DNA of 64,000 nucleotides from Leucaena leucocephala (GCA_037074615.1 CM073518.1:5952001-6016000); one strand, 5' to 3'; positions 46,226-59,022 are shown, counted from the first letter of the stretch. Made by a program: numbers and translations. Notes: a model not told the origin generated them from the sequence alone.

Positions 46226-46331
46226 TATTCCCGTTGGGAGACTCACCCACCATAGCCAGGTGCGCGACGCGGGTCGGATTCGGATATAGTCGGGGCAAAG
46301 CTCCGGTGAACTGGGTGGGCAACAAAAAAAA
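46226..46331 (+). mobile_element. SINE family A, 5'-truncated
   Basis: Matches the 3' half of the copy at 18805 and ends in an A-run. Near-identical 12-mers, AGTTAAATATTC and AGTTGAATATTC, flank it as a target duplication with one mismatch. The overlap at the left makes that border approximate by a few bases. Confidence 0.75.
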
Positions 46332-46621
46332 AGTTGAATATTCACTGAGAAAGGTTCCCAAATTTATTGCCCATAATGTTTTGCATAAAATACCTCTAAT
46401 AAAATAATATTTATATTTAGAGAAAAATAAATGGCCCTTTTTATGCGAATAGTTTATGATGATGATGAGTTGCCAAAAGACAAGGTTTCATTTCATTTTG
46501 TGTTCTACAAAACAAATTTTCAATAATGTAGCCCCATTTTTCAACTACAATAATTTTTTTAAAAAAATGCAAAGTTTTGGGGATTGAATTGAACATTACT
46601 CAAATTCTGTATTGGAGCAAC

Positions 46622-46701
46622 TTTTTTTTTGTATAAATTTTTAAAAAAAAAATATTAGACCCACTCACGATCTAAAAGCAGGTCAAATTTTCTCTTCTTT
46701 T
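46622..46701 (-). mobile_element. SINE family B, 5'-truncated fragment
   Basis: Only the A-tail side of the family remains: T-run, TATAAATTTTT, then TAGACCCACTCACGATCTAAAAGCA-like sequence, shared with the start of the copies at 5221 and 37601. The head is missing. Confidence 0.5.
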
Positions 46702-47189
46702 TAGAAACTTTTTGTTTCACAAGTCTTTTTTTTTTCTGGTAAAAGTGCCACTAGTAAACCTTTCCAAACCTACAAAATTGGGCCTTGGAATTGTTTGTGT
46801 TACATATTCGGCCCAATTCAACTCATACTCCCTACTCATGGCAATGGTCGTTAGCCTCAAGCGTTTGTGAGTTTTTTTATTTTATTTTATTTTATTTAAA
46901 TATGGTGGGAAAACATACCGAATACCGAATGCCGAATGCTACCCAGTTTTCGACTTCCATTGTTCTTTTCTTTCTCTGCATTCGTCCTTCGGCCAAATTC
47001 GCGTTTTTATTTCATCTGATAGTTTAATCCTCTCTATTTTCTCAAACATTCGACACCGAAACAGCATCCGGTTGGATGCCGGAAATTTGTGGCAAAATTG
47101 GGTGTTCTTGTTCGGCGACAGACACAGTCTGACGAATTTTGTGTTGGATTAGTTGAGTTTATAGAAACTTGACAGACGGGCAGCTCTAA

Positions 47190-49101
47190 ATGGCCTCTGC
47201 ACGTGGGTTTGCTCCATTCGCCGACTTGGGTTTGATGTTTCCTTCCTTTACTTCACTACAGCGACATCGTTTTTGCTCTTCTGCGCCTTGTCGCTCACTT
47301 TCCATCAAATTTTTTCATGGGGTTTCAATTAGTGTCTGATGAAGAAGAAATGATGAAGAAGAAATGGGTGAGGGGTTTCTTCGAAGCAATCGAAGAGCTT
47401 GAGCGAGTGGCGAGAGAGCCCTCTGACATTCTGGAGGAAATGAACGACCGTCTCTCTGCGAGGGAATTGCAGCTCGTGCTGGTCTACTTCTCTCAAGATG
47501 AAGAGACTCTTGGTGTGCTCTGGAGGTGTTTGATTGGCTGCGAAAGGAAATCCGGTGGATAAGGAAACGATGGAGCTTATGGTGGCGATCATGTGTGGTC
47601 GGGCGAAGAAGTTGATTCAAAAACAGCATCGTGTTGGCGACGTCGTTGACCTCCTTGTGGATATGGAATGTGTTGGTTTGAAGCCTGGTTTCAGCATGGT
47701 AGAGAAGGTGATTTCTTTGTATTGGGAAATGGGTGAGAAGGAAATGTAATCAGAGGTTATTTCTGATGTTCATCATTTCCCCCCTTGCCTTAGATATGAT
47801 GTTAATTGGAACTGTGAAATTCGCCTTATTTGAATTGCATATTTAAGACTACTGGATATCTGAGATTACTCTGCTTCGAGTGTAACTTATAGCATTATAT
47901 GTTGATCAACTTGATTATACTATATCCTTGGCTGTTCTTTTCCCTCTTTTAGGGAGCCTTTGATCTATGTTCAGCTGTGCAGTTTATGCTTGTTTATTTG
48001 TTAGTGACGGGTGGGAACAGTGTATTGGGGAATATCCTTTCTTATTTTTTATTGTACCTAGATCATTTTGCTGTGGAACACTAATTGGGCACCAATTTCA
48101 TTCTAAATGTCATTTCTTAGTCACTCCTTAGTTACCTGTTCCTTATCCTCTGTTAGAAAGGTCTGTGACAAGTTCAATCTTTGTCAGGTTGTGGGTGACT
48201 ACAGAGGCGCAATCAGATTAGTGATTAATTTTAGAGAATCTGGGCTGAAGCCAGAGGCCTATAGTTATCTTATTGCAATGACTGCTGTGGTTAAGGAGCT
48301 GAATGAATTAGCCAAAGCTCTTCACAAGCTGAAGGGTTTCGTGAGGGCCGGGACGATAGCTGAGCTAGACCTTGAAGATGTAGAGCTCATAGAGAAGTAT
48401 CAATCAGATCTTCTAACAGATGGGGTGTGCTTGTCCAATTGGGTTATGCAAGGTGATAGCCCATCACTTTATGGTGTGGTTCACTAGAGGCTCCTTGCTA
48501 TGTATATCTGTGCCGGCCGAGGAATAGAGGCCGAGAGGCAGTTGTGGGAAATGAAGCTTGTGGGTAAGGAGCCTGATGGGGACCTCTACGACATTGTTCT
48601 CGCCATTTGTGCTTCACAGAAGGAAGCCAGGGCCACGGCAAGGCTGCTGACCCAATTAGAGGTTTCAGGCTCGCTACAGAAGAAGAAGAGCATGTCGTGG
48701 CTGTTAAGAGGCTATATCAAAGGAGGGCATTTTAACGAGGCGGCGGAGACGTCATGAAAATGCTCGAGTTAGGATTCTATCCGGAGTATTTGGACAGGGC
48801 AGCTCTGCTTCAAGGATTGAGGAAGAGAATCCAACTATTTGGAAGTGTAGATACTTACCTCAAGCTTCGTAAGTCCCTCTCTGATGTAAATTTGATAGGA
48901 CCTTGTCTTGTATATCTGTATATGAGGAAACATAAGCTCTGGGTCGTGAAAATGCTTTTAGAAAATGAGCTGATATCTTCCCAATTTTCCATTCATTTTA
49001 TTTACATAGGAGTCTCCTACTCAGGAGCCAGGCACTTATGCAATGCTATATCCTTCGGTAATAATTCTGTTCCTCCAAGTTTATTATGGAGAATTAGTTG
49101 A
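47190..49101 (+). pseudogene. PPR-type organelle protein pseudogene (At2g30100-like)
   Basis: Pentatricopeptide proteins bind organelle RNA. From the ATG at 47190 the N-terminus (MASARGFAPF...) looks like a plastid transit peptide. Homologous blocks follow in order: EEIEELERV-like, DKETMELMVAIMCGR, VGLKPGFSMVEKVISLYWEMGEKE, GDYRGAIRLV, GLKPEAYSYLIAMTAVV, LLAMYICAGRG, MSWLLRGYIKGGHF, and a final KHKLWVVKML. Lesions: frame changes near 47310-47325, 47505-47520 and 47545; a frame break after GEKE (47745) with the following segment of the family missing; TAG for Glu in the VVHERLL block (48486-48488); and a 1-base loss after AAET (48752). A Copia element inserted just downstream. The At2g30100 match is from memory of that protein's conserved blocks. 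Confidence 0.82.
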
Positions 49102-49217
49102 CTTTGATAGAATAATAAAGTCTAATAAATTATTTAATTATAATTAAATCTAATTGTTTAAGATAAATTTATATTATATATTATTTAATTTATCTAAATT
49201 AGTTAAATAGTTTTATA

Positions 49218-49544
49218 TGTTATAAAACTAGCAATAAGATTAGAAAGAGAGAAAATATGAAGACCAGAAAATGAGAGAAGTATATATTATATTCTTTCTC
49301 CTTCCTTATCTTTCAATACAAATGGAATGCCCTATTTATAGGCATAGAAGTTGAAGATGAAGAGTCTAGTAATTAATGGGGGAATAATGAAGAGTCTAGT
49401 AATTAATGGAGGAGTAATGAAGAGTCTAGTAATTAATAGAAGAGTAATGAAGAGTCTAGTAATTAATGGAGGAATAATGACTTAGGGAATTTGAAGAGAC
49501 AGAGGGAGATGGAGATGGACATCTATATTCTAATATTCATAACA
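49218..49544 (-). repeat. Copia 3' LTR
   Basis: Left LTR, 327 bp, downstream in element orientation. Contains four imperfect tandem copies of a unit of about 25 bp with the core GAAGAGTCTAGTAATTAAT (49360-49470). Confidence 0.95.
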
Positions 49545-49878
49545 CTCCCCCTTAGATGTTCATTCTTTAATAACGTGCTTCATTAAAAAACTTTAATTAG
49601 GAAAAACCCTGAGGGATAAAAACCTAGTAAAAGAAAAAGAGTACACAATTAATTGATACACTTACAGAGCTGCCTCATTAAAAATTTTGCTAGGAAAATC
49701 CAGTGGGACAAAACCTTAGACAAGGGAAAAAGAGTACAGCGTGTATCGACTCCCCCTTTTTGTAACATCAATTGATATTTTTGAATCTGCGAAGTCCGAT
49801 ATCATGTATGAGCTTTTCAAATATTGTTGCTGGAAGTGACTTGGTGAACAAATCTGCTAGATTTTCTTTAGACCGGAT

Positions 49879-52800
49879 TTACTGGATATTAATCTCACCA
49901 TTCTTTTGAAGATCATGTGTGAAAAAGAATTTTGGAGAAATATATTTTGTCCTATCTCCTTTGATGTACCCTTCTTTTAGTTGGGTAATAAATGCAGTAT
50001 TATCTTCATATAGAACTGTTGGGATCATTTTACTAGATGACAATCCACAAGTAGTACGTATATGATGTATTATCAATTTTAACCATACACATTCTTGACT
50101 TACTTCATGTATCGCTATTATTTCTGCATGATTAGATGATGTGGCTGATATGGTTTGTTTCATTGATCGCCATAAAATAGCTGTACCATTACATGTGAAC
50201 AAATAGCCTGTTTACGATCTACCAACATGTGGATCAGACTGAAATCTAGCATCAGTATATCCGACAAAGTCAGTCTTATGTTCATTTAAATAAAATAATC
50301 CCATATCCATAGTACTATTCAAGTAACGAAGAATGTGCTTAACCCCATTCCAATATCTTCGTGTTGGTGAAGAACTATATCTTGCTAGTAAGTTAACAGC
50401 AAATGATATATCTGGTCGTGTGTAACTAGCAAGATATATAAGCGCACCAATTGCACTAAGATAAGGCACTTCTGGGCCAAGTAGTTCTTCATCACCTTCT
50501 TGAGGTCTAAAAGGATCTTTATTTTTCTCCTGAGATCTTACAATCATCGGAGTGCATAATGGATGTGATTTATCCATATAAAAATGTTTTAAGACTTTTC
50601 TCATGTAAGTTTCTTGACACAAAAAGATCCCATTTTTCAGATGTTCAATTTGTAGTCCAAGGCAAAATTTTGTTCTTCCCAGGTCCTTCATTTCAAACTC
50701 TTTCTTTAAACAATTTAACACTTTAGAAATCTCTTCAGGAGTTCCAATGATATTTATATCATCGACATAAATAGCAATTATAGCAAATTCATTTCCAGAT
50801 CTTTTTATAAAAATATTTGGACATATCTTATCATTCTTATATCCTTCTTTCAATAGATATTCACTAAGTCGATTATACCACATGCGCCCTGATTGCTTTA
50901 ATCTATATAAAGATTTATTTAACTTAATTGAGTATCGTTCTCGAGAACTTGAATTATATATTTTTGGTAACTCAAATCCATCATGGAGACTCATATAAAT
51001 GTCATTATCAAGTGAGCCATACAAATAGGCTGTAACAACATCCATTAGACGTAAATCGAGGCCTTCTTTTACTGCCAGACTAATTCGATATCGAAAAGTA
51101 GTTGCATCCACCACTGGTGAGTATGTTTCTATAAAATCAATACCAGGTCTTTGTGTAAATCCCTGAACAACAAGTCGTGCTTTATATCTCACTACTTCAC
51201 CATTTTTATTTCGTTTTCTCACAAAAACCCATTTATATCCAACTGGTTTTACATCTTCAGGTGTAAGAACCATAGGGCTAAAAACTTTTCGTTTTTCTAA
51301 TGATTTTAATTCAGCCTCAATTGCGTCTTTCCATTTTGACCAATCATCTCTTTGTTTGCATTCGCTAATAGATCTTGGTTCATGATCCTCATCATCATTT
51401 ATTACATCAAGCGCTACATTATATGCAAAAATATCATCAACGTTGACTTTATCTCGATTCCATCGTATTCTATTGACAACATAATTTATTGAGATCTCAT
51501 TATTCTTATATATTTCAGGTACCTGAACGTCTCTCGAAATTAAGACATTAGTGTTGTCAAAGGACTCTTCTGGAGTCACTAAATTTTGTTGGAATATCCT
51601 CGACCTGGCCATCTATATTTATAGCTCCTTTTCTTTTTCGAGAATTTTTATCTTTAGAACCGATGGGCCTGCCACGCTTCAAGCGTGCTTTTGATCCATT
51701 AGATTGTCCAATAGGGACATCAATTCTGATAGGAGCATTCGCAGTTGGAACATGTGACTTGGTCACTTTCTTGGATTCAGTGAATGCGTCTGGCAATTGA
51801 TTGGCTAAACTCTGTAAATGAATTATCTTTTGAACTTCTAGCTCACATTGTTTTGTACGAGGATCAAGATGAGATAATGATAATTTATTCCAACTAACTT
51901 TATTTTTCAGCTGTTTATTTTCTCCCCTAATGTTAGAAAATTTGATTCGTCAAAATGACAATCAGCAAATTGAGCCGTAAATAAATCTCCTGTTGTTGGC
52001 TCTAAATATTTTATTATAGAAGGATATTCATATCCAACATATATTCCCATCCTTCTTTGAGGACCCATTTTAGTACGTTGTGGTGGAGCAATCGGAAATA
52101 TTTAGCACATCCAAAAGTCCTTAGATGGGAAATATTTGATTCCTGACCAAAAACTATTTGTAAAGGGGAGACCTTAAGATAACTAATTGGCCTGATACGA
52201 ATTAACATCGCTGCATGTAAAATTGCATGTCCCCAAGTAGATATTGGGAGATTTGATTTCATAAGCAATGGTCTTGCAATCAACTGCAAACGTTTAATTA
52301 ATGATTCTGCAAGACCATTTTGTGTATGAACATGTGCTACAGGATGTTCAACATCGATTCCCAGAGACATACAATACTCATTGAAAGCTTGTGAAGTAAA
52401 TTCACCAGTATTATCTAGACGTATTTTCTTAATAGGATAATCTGAAAAATGTGCTCTCAATCTAATTAGTTGAGCAAGTAATCTCGTAAACGCCAGGTTA
52501 CGAGAAGATAATAAGCAAACATGTAACCATTTTATTGATGCATCAATTAGAACCATAAAATATCTAAATGGTCCACATGGTGGGTGAATCGGCCCACAAA
52601 TATCTCCCTGTATACGTTCTAGAAAAGTGAGAGACTCGCTTTCTATTTTTATCGATGAAGGTCTAATATTAGTTTCCCTTCAGAACATGCAGCACATGAG
52701 AAAATATGGGATTGTGGAATTGATTCTTTTCTCAACGAATATCCACATGAATTCTCAATTATTCTTCGCATCATTATTGTCCCAGGATGGCCTAACCGGT

Positions 52801-53192
52801 CATGCCAAATATTAAATTTATTCTCACTTGTAAATTTCTGGTTTGCAATAGCATGTGTTTCAATTGTACTAATAAATGTGTAGTACATTCCAGAGGAAAG
52901 AGCAGGGAACTTTTCCAGTGTGCATTTTTTTACTAGAAATCATATCTGTGATAACGAGATATTCCTAGTTTTCTCTATTTGTTGTTTCAATATGGTATCC
53001 ATTTTTGCGGATATCCTTGAAACTCAACAAATTCCTGTTAGATTTGGAGGAATAAAATGCACTATCAATGTATAATTGTGTTCCTCCAGGTAACAATATA
53101 TTTGCTCTTCCAAACCCCTTAATCATCTTTATACTTCTAAAACAATATATAAGAAAATAACACATATGACTATAATAAAAATATATTAGCAA
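49879..53192 (-). pseudogene. Copia pol region: integrase, reverse transcriptase, RNase H
   Basis: Fragments in element order. The GAG-pre-integrase zinc finger (WHDRLGHPG, 52649-52888) leads into an integrase core (RLDNTGEFTS, GLAESLIKRLQ; 52014-52556). A linker follows (51557-51796). Reverse transcriptase is a 466-codon open stretch (50212-51612) with KARLVVQGFTQ and the catalytic YVDD. RNase H (49879-50202) carries SSNHAEIIAIHE. Stops or frame shifts separate the blocks, for example after the GYTDARF segment near 50212, so a full polyprotein is not made. Confidence 0.92.
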
Positions 53193-53398
53193 ATATAATC
53201 ATAAAAGAAAATAATTTCATTATAGCAAAAAAAAACACACATAATCATAAAAGTTTAACTTTTTTTTTTGGACACTCCCATCACCAATTAGGTGATCAAT
53301 TCTTCCGTTAGGATCGGCAAAGAAATTAGCAACATCTAAATGAGTCACATCCATGTTGCCATAATCAGAATCGCTTTCTTCCCCAGCAAAATTTATTT

Positions 53399-54303
53399 CT
53401 ATCTTTGGCTCTTTGCCTTTATTTTTATTTTTTCTTTGAGCGATTCTTGGTATAATTCAACTAAATATCTTGGTGTACGACAAGTATGAGCCCAATAACC
53501 TTTTCCACCACAACGATGGTATAAATTTTTAATATAATTATCATTCCCACTAGTTTCCTTTTTTGTATTTATCATCATTATTTGCCCACCTCGAGTGGGA
53601 ACCACGACCACAACCACGTTGACCACGACCTCGTATATAGCCACGGCCGTATCCACGTCCACGTCCATATCCCCGACCACGGGATGATTCATTTGTTACT
53701 ACATTCACTTCTGGGAATGCAGTAGAGCCAGTTGGACGGGATTCATGATTCCTCATTAAAAGTTCATTATTTTGTTCATCCACCAAAAGGTAAGAAATCA
53801 GTTCAGAATACTTGTTGAAACCTTTTTCACGATGTTATTGTTGCAAGAGCACATTGGATGCATGAAATGTGGAGAATGTTATTTCTAACATGTCATCATC
53901 AGTAATTTTCTCTCCACATAGTTTCAGTTGAGAACTAATTCTAAATAGTGCAGAATTATATTCACTTACTAATTTTAAAATCTTGCAGACGTAAATGCAT
54001 CCAGTCATAACGAGCTTTTGGAAGAATCACAATTTTCTGGTGGTCATACCTTTTTTTTATGTTGTTCCAAAGAACAAGTGGGTCCTTGACAGTTAAATAC
54101 TCATTTTTTAGTCCTTTATCTAGGTGGGGGCGGAGAAAGATCATGGCTTTGGCTTTGGCTTTGTTAGATTCCTGATTGCCATCCTTGATAATGTCTCCTA
54201 AACCTATAACATCTAGATGGATTTCTGCATCTAGTATCTAGGATAGATAATTCTTTCCAGTAATGTCAAGAGCCACAAACTCAAGTTTTGTAAGATTCGA
54301 CAT
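53399..54303 (-). pseudogene. Copia gag region
   Basis: Starts at the ATG at 54303 (MSNLTKLEFVALDI). It is broken early by TAG in place of Trp in the YLSWILDAE segment (54240) and again further on. Downstream are a Gly/Arg-rich RNA-binding-like stretch (GRGYGRGRGYGRG) and a zinc knuckle reading CGGKGYWAHTC, whose first Cys has become His. Nucleocapsid-like function is therefore lost in this copy. Confidence 0.88.
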
Positions 54304-54482
54304 GATGATAATATCATAAAATGTAACAAAAGTTAAATGGAGATTTAGATTAAGAAGGTTGAGTAATTATAAAATAATCAAACATGAAACTACAATTTAA
54401 CATGAAAGTAATATAGAAACTCACCTTCCAATGATAGATTTTACTAGAATATCAGTTGGCTAGAGCAGTCGTGCTGATAACG

Positions 54483-54815
54483 TGTTATAAAACTAGCAAT
54501 AAGATTAGAAAGAGAGAAAAGATGAAGACCAGAAAATAAGAGAAGTATATATTATATTCTTTCTCTTTCCTTACCTTTCAATACAAATGGAATACCCTAT
54601 TTATAGGTATAGAAGTTGAAGATGAAGAGTCTAGTAATTAATGGGAGAATAATGAAGAGTCTAGTAATTAATGGAGAAGTAATGAAGAGTCTAGTAATTA
54701 ATAGAGGAGTAACGAAGAGTCTAGTAATTAATGGAGGAATAATGACTTAGGGAATTTGAAGAGACAGAGGGAGATGGAGATGGAGATGGACATCTATATT
54801 CTAATATTCATAACA
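54483..54815 (-). repeat. Copia 5' LTR
   Basis: Right LTR, 333 bp; one extra GGAGAT unit explains the length difference from its partner. Carries the same four tandem units. Confidence 0.95.
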
Positions 54816-54820
54816 TTATA

Positions 54821-56183
54821 TTAATTATAATCAGTTAATTTTAAATATTAAAGACTGAAGGAAGTTCAGTATGAATTCCTGTGCTGGACCACTTCAAATG
54901 GATGTTATCTGGTTAAGACTTGAAGCAAGAAAAAACCCGACAAATGTCTTGGAAATGGTCACCAAACCACGTGTTTTTTCACATGATCAAAATAGAAGAA
55001 TGATTCTTGTTTAGCCAAATGATTTTGTTTTTTCTGGTAACGAAGACGATTTACAGCTAGGATATGGTAAAGGAAGAACATGTAACTACCATGAGATTCC
55101 ATTGAATACAAGGACAAGACCTCTTTAGCTGTTATTTGGTGTTATTCTTTGGGGTTTTGTTGGGGCCATTTCATTTATTGTTAGCTGTTAATCATGAACG
55201 GGTAGGTAAGTCTGCCGTATTGTGGGTCCTAGATGCTGCAAAAGTCTTAAATAAATAAAATCTAAGAAATTTTAAAGTAACACGTGAGAAATGAGGCCAA
55301 TATTCCAATAGACAGCGGGGGAAATTTTTAAATCTAAATTTTAAAAGAGCTTTTGACCTAAATTTTAATTAATTTATTTTTAAAATAAATAGTTATATTT
55401 ATTTATATATTTTTTTACGTTAAACTAAAGAATTTATAGACTATCTAATTACTATATTACTCATATTTTTTCTTATACTCCCTCTCATCTCTCATCTCTT
55501 TGTTCTACTATCTCTCCTCTCTCCTCTCTTTTTTCTACCCTCTTTCATCTCTCTTCTTTTTTCTCTACCCTCTCTCATCTCTCATACTTTTAATCAGATC
55601 GTACATTTTTTAGTAATTTACCAATATAAAAAATTATTCTAAAAATAACTATTCAAACACTTATTTATTTAGAATCGCTTTTTTTTTTCATAAACTCTTC
55701 TATAGAAATTATTTTTTATAAACTATCCAAAAACCCTATTTTTCCATAAACTTTTTTTTTAAATTCCATCCAACAAACGTTATCAAATGTCTGATGAAGG
55801 AGCGAGTGGGAAGGGGATGAGACCGATTTCTCTAACGCGGTAAGTTCTTTTCTAGGAAATAAATAATTTGAATTAAAAAAGATCATAGATTAAGCATTTA
55901 AAGTTTAGAATACTCACACGTTATTATGGTCTATGAATTTATACAAGTTCAAAGGAGATTATATATCAGATATAAAAAGAAAATAATCAGGCCATTTTTG
56001 CCAAGTTCACACTAAAATTCCCTTGAAAGAAAATATTAAAAAGCACTCCGTATTCCTAAATGCTACTTCTGTTGGCTTCCATAGACGAATCAAGAGCACA
56101 TTCATGTACATAAAAATGAAATGAAGAATTTGAAAAATGGCATGAAACACAAAGCCTTCTCTTCTTGTTCATTTATAAAATTC
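54821..56183. other. Intergenic with a MITE copy
   Basis: Right flank of the Copia insertion, then a MITE copy (55318-55779). No gene supported. Confidence 0.4.
55318..55779 (+). mobile_element. MITE family copy 4
   Basis: Shares the CT-rich tract, the ATTTATAGACTATCTAATTACTA block and the ATAACTATTCAAACACTTATTT block with the copy at 18281. Termini are degraded, so borders are approximate. Confidence 0.55.
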
Positions 56184-59022
56184 TCAGGCAGAATCGGTGG
56201 ACATAATTTCGAGTTCTGCCCACCAAAGAGGGGAAGACTTTGGAGTTACTCCATCAGGTCCCATTCCAGTTATTTCCTTCAACTTAGCTGCAACCTCTCT
56301 CATAGTTGGCCTTTTCTCTGGTTCTGAATTCAAGCACTCTTTTATCAATTCCCACCATTTCTCAACTTCTTCCGCTTTCACAGAGTTCAGAGTCGGATCC
56401 ACCTTCTCTCTCTGGGATTGCCCCGTTGTTAGTTACTGTGAAACAAACCCAATTTCCACAGGATGCGCAATTCTCCCTGTGATCAACTCAAACGGTATGA
56501 CCCCAAAACTATAAACATTTTCCTTAGTTTATGTCGATGGCGTTTCCGATGGCTTCGTGTCTGCAGAACTTTTCTTTGTAGCAGCAGCAGCCATGTCATT
56601 CCAGAAACAAAGGTCTGATACTTGAGCAGCATTATCTTCAGTGAGGTATATAGATGAAGACTGAAGATTTCTGATGGCAATGGGTGGTTCCAGCTGATGC
56701 ATATGCTCTACACAATAAGCTATTCCCATAGCTATCCTCATTCTCATTCCCCAGTCTAATTCCTCTGCCTCTCTTACTGCAAGTCATACAAGAATAATAT
56801 TAACCTTGAGGTTAGAGATAGAAAACAATAAGTTATCATAATATTTAGAGTCAAATGATGTTGTGCTAAGTTCCTCCACAATGAGTAGAGACAGGAAATA
56901 ATGAATATTTAGTTTAAAACTACAATTGAAGTGACTTGGAATGGAACTTACTATGTAGATGTTCAAACTACTCCTGGACAAAATATCAGTTAAGGGAATC
57001 CAACAGTTAAACTTAATGCAAGCAAACATAAAACTAACAAGGTAAGAATATACAATCAACTCAAGCAACCTCTATCCCTAATCAATTAACATTAACAGTT
57101 ATAGAATGTTTCGGTGCAAAGAAATTAAAGAAGACCATCATTCTTATGAATGGCTTCTTCTCTTCACAATAACCGATAAGATTCACAAAGTTCTTGTAGT
57201 TCACTCTGGATAAGGTTTCTATCTGGAACCAGTTAAACAAGGTAAAAATAGGGAATTAAATGGTAAATTTAGTTTCATTTACTGTGTGCAAGGCCCTCGT
57301 CGTACCTTTCTTTTAAATTGAGCTTCCATAGTTTTAGGCTAGTGTTTAGATGAGGTTACTCGAGTAGATACTACAGCAATCTCAACACCACTGGAAAGAG
57401 TCCCCTATAAACAGTTCCCTCTGGAATAGAACCGCTAATATTGCTGAAATCTTCACAAGCTGCTTCAATCTCTGCTCGTCTGAGACTTGGCACACCTGAA
57501 TCACACATTATCAATACAAATATTATACTAGAACACAAAACGATAAGAGAGAAGAAATTACCTGTGACAAAAGCTTTCTGCAGCTGCCCACTTAACCCTG
57601 TGGACGAAGGTTTCACAGTTACAACCTTGCTAGTTCTGAAGCAAGCGAAAACAATTGCTGAAACGACAACCAGTAAGGATACACCCCCAGCTGTTGCCCA
57701 AATGATCAAAGATTTCTGGGGCTTGAAACTTTTTGTGATCCTTGGTTCCAAAATGAAGCAGGGGAAGACGCTGAAATCCAGTTGGATGGTGGTGGAGAAG
57801 AAACAACAGTGGGTGGATTTACTGGTGGTGATATTCCTGTGGTTGGTGTTACCACTGGTGAAATCGAAGGCGTGAGGAAAATAGAGGATGGAGACGGTGA
57901 AGGGGAAATTTCCGGGGACCCTAAAGGTGGAAGCATATATAGAGATGGGGTTAATGCAGATGGTGGATTTGAGGGTGATTCTGATGGTGAGAAAGGCTCA
58001 GAATCTGGTGGTAATGAAGAGGGGAAAGGTGAGGGTGATGGTGAAACAGACTCTTATCATCTCTGTGTCTCTTTGCTTTTGATCTATGAAGAAGTTTCCT
58101 ATTATATGGAAAATCCCCATGGCGGCCCATGTGCCTGAGACAATTCCACACAGCAGACAAATATTAGTCAACATGATCTCACCAAGCTCATAATTTATTG
58201 TTCTTGTTGTTTGTGTCTGCTATATTAATGAAACTGATAATAAATTTCTAAATCTTTAACTCCTGAATTCAAGTGACTTTTAACATTGCATCAAAATTAA
58301 TATATGATCAATTTTAGTATATCATTATATTGAGTCTGATATTCAGAATCTATATTGAGTTAATGCGCTTCTGGAGCTGAGTTGGTAAGATGCTCATTAT
58401 TGTTCATTAGTATACGGGATCAACTTTAACTCCTGAATTCAAAAGACAAATATTTGGGATGAAAGGATCAACTTACAGGGTAGTGAGGGATGGATTGCTG
58501 TCAGGGTCAGATGGGAATGATCCTTTAAAGTTGTTAAATGACAAGTCAAGAACTTCCAGTTTCTCCAGTTGTGATATATCTCTTTAGGAATCTCTCCAGA
58601 AAGAGAATTGTTGCGCAAAATGCTGCCAGATACAGAAAGTGGTTGAAGAATTTTTATATCTTAATTGCTTATAATCAATAATGGTATATATTCTCTTACA
58701 TAGATTTTATGTGAGTCAGCTTCCCAATTTCAGGGGCTAGTGCGCCTTCAAGACAAAGATCCTTCAAATTCCTGCAAGTTGAACAACGTTTGATTCAGGC
58801 GTATCCTAAACATGAAGCTGTTATGTTTTATACTATCTTAACCAAGAAGAGAAAAAAGGAAGCTTGACTTACAAGGAAACGACTTTGCCTTGTGAACGGA
58901 GCATTCAACTCCAAACCACGAACAGTGATCAGTGTACACGCCTTCGCCATTATTCCAATTGGACAAAGCTCCAAATGGGTCTCTCACCACTCTGTTCTTC
59001 AACATTAACAGCGCCAAACCTG
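56184..59022 (-). pseudogene. MRH1-like LRR receptor (pseudo)kinase, pseudogene
   Basis: Plasma-membrane LRR receptor-like proteins of this group (MRH1, At2g40270 type) usually have atypical kinase domains. Blocks in order on the minus strand: LRRNT-type VVRDPFGALSNWN with CSWFGVEC (58890-59020); LKDLCLEGALAPEIGKL (58710-58775); NNSLSGEIPKEI and LEVLDLSFNN (58480-58620); Pro/Ser-rich stalk (57706-57936); transmembrane segment (57640-57700); GTVYRG (57400); NFVNLIGYCEE (57150-57200); RMRIAMGIAYCVEHMHQL (56690-56747); C-terminal SPLWWAELEIMS (56184-56402). Lesions: frame change near the CSVHK codons, a 2-base insertion in the LRR near 58585, a 1-base loss after GTVYRG, a stop after FVSQ (near 56435), and His-to-Ile in the HRN-like loop. 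No intact product is possible. Confidence 0.85.

Larger units (their letters stand above)
44021..47189. other. Intergenic with two truncated SINEs
   Basis: AT-rich DNA with TA microsatellites (44900-44922, 45852-45868), a truncated SINE A (46226-46331) and a truncated SINE B (46622-46701). No gene recognised. Confidence 0.4.
49218..54815 (-). mobile_element. Ty1/Copia LTR retrotransposon, structurally complete, coding-defective
   Basis: Two near-identical LTRs (49218-49544 and 54483-54815) of TG...CA form are flanked by the 5-bp duplication TTATA (49213-49217, 54816-54820). The element reads on the minus strand. The tract AAGGGGGAG stands just inside the left LTR as polypurine tract. A sequence TTATCAGCACG next to the right LTR resembles an initiator-Met tRNA primer site only partly. 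Order gag, integrase, reverse transcriptase, RNase H is that of Copia. By eye the LTRs differ at about ten positions plus a 6-bp indel, so insertion is fairly recent. Stops and frame breaks leave no autonomous coding capacity. Confidence 0.96.

Noticed and set aside
57782..58138. 118-codon plus-strand Gly/Asp/Glu-rich frame
   Set aside because: Antisense of the Pro/Ser-rich stalk of the receptor-kinase pseudogene.
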